A stretch of 6,738 nt of DNA, taken from NCBI GenBank assembly GCA_025054795.1, contig JANWZU010000030.1:1-6738 (forward strand), written 5' to 3'. The translations under genes and the position numbers were made by a program. The DNA comes from Candidatus Caldarchaeum sp. (GTDB lineage Archaea; Thermoproteota; Nitrososphaeria_A; Caldarchaeales; Caldarchaeaceae). The notes under the pieces were generated by a model, which was not told where the DNA came from, did not search any database, and was given only the letters and a program-made list of their open reading frames with translations. Below, one piece after another: positions 6,438 to 6,738 of this stretch (the stretch's first letter is position 1; every line of letters begins with the position of its first letter).

Positions 6438-6738
6438 CTACAAGTACTGGGCGATACGGGACTCGAGCATCTTCTTAGGCACAGCTCCTATCACCATGTC
6501 GACTGGCTTGCCCTTCTTGAAGAATATCAGCGTGGGGATGCTCATGATACCGTACTCGGCTGCTGTCTTGGGGTTTTCGTCGACGTTGAGCTTTCCGAAG
6601 ACAACTTTTCCAGCATACTGTTTAGCCAGTTCTTTGACCACGGGCGCTATGGCTCTGCAGGGGGCACACCACTCGGCCCAAAAATCAACCACAACAAAAT
6701 CATGGGTTGAAACAAACTGGTTGAAGTCGAGTTCAGAT
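6438..6738 (-). CDS. trxA: Thioredoxin (5' end outside window)
   Basis: The minus-strand frame is open to the right edge of the window and ends at TAG 6440-6438, so the N-terminus is missing. The GTG at 6692, which begins the VVDFWA strand, is an internal Val codon: upstream in-frame codons (FVSTHDFVV and before) encode the expected first strand and helix. Visible thioredoxin features are DFWAEWCAPC with the redox CxxC pair, the Val-Val-Phe-Gly-Lys-Leu-Asn-Val-Asp strand, the GIMSIPTLIFFKKGKPV segment with the cis-Pro facing the active site, and a final amphipathic helix. The CAPC centre, rather than the classic CGPC, is a common variant. It is a general cytosolic disulfide reductant needing a thioredoxin reductase, not seen here. 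Because a separate promoter lies between it and the synthetase, functional linkage to the downstream genes is not required. Confidence 0.94.
   Translation of the reverse strand, partial: SELDFNQFVSTHDFVVVDFWAEWCAPCRAIAPVVKELAKQYAGKVVFGKLNVDENPKTAAEYGIMSIPTLIFFKKGKPVDMVIGAVPKKMLESRIAQYL

Noticed and set aside
6433..6438. GCATGC palindrome beside the thioredoxin stop as an operator or terminator
   Set aside because: Six bases is too short to support an operator, no stem of useful length forms, and the following AT tract is better explained as a TATA box.
6438..6692. Complete 84-aa thioredoxin starting at GTG 6692
   Set aside because: The start would remove the first strand and helix; in-frame codons continue to the window edge and look like a normal thioredoxin N-terminus.

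Overview
The window looks archaeal. Evidence: a clear AT-rich TATA/BRE-like promoter stands where archaeal polymerase would use it. Genes are packed with 4-base overlaps and non-ATG starts (TTG, GTG). Several encoded families are archaea-typical: a CBS protein with a zinc ribbon, a Mut7-C RNase, an AMMECR1 protein, an MJ1255-type glycosyltransferase and a duplicated-permease ABC transporter. GC content looks close to even. A TACK-lineage thermophile (Aigarchaeota/Caldiarchaeum-like or a relative) is my guess, not something the sequence proves.

Layout. Bases 1-2521 hold a plus-strand run of four tightly packed genes: the 3' end of a CBS-domain/zinc-ribbon protein, a Mut7-C (PIN-like) RNase, an AMMECR1-domain protein and a GT28/MurG-like glycosyltransferase. 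They overlap by 4 bases, are separated by 3 bases, then overlap by 4 bases, so they very probably form one operon. After a 37-base gap, a fifth plus-strand gene (2559-3065) encodes a stand-alone AAA-associated C-terminal domain, the module normally fused to the tail of NitT/TauT-type ABC ATPases.

That gene collides tail to tail (4-base overlap) with a minus-strand block, read right to left: a thioredoxin cut by the window edge, a divergent polyprenyl synthetase with its own promoter, a double-domain ABC permease and its ATPase. The last three are separated by 28 and 23 bases and are probably cotranscribed.

How the parts fit. The permease (two membrane halves in one chain) and the ATPase make an anion/organic-solute type importer of the NitT/TauT class, but no substrate-binding protein is encoded here. 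The stand-alone AAA-associated protein is most simply read as the detached regulatory tail of that ATPase, now on the opposite strand. The polyprenyl synthetase upstream keeps the first Asp-rich motif but has an altered second one and lacks the usual downstream motif, so its activity is uncertain. No RNA genes, mobile elements, CRISPR arrays or long repeats were seen, and no gene-free stretch exceeds 45 bases.
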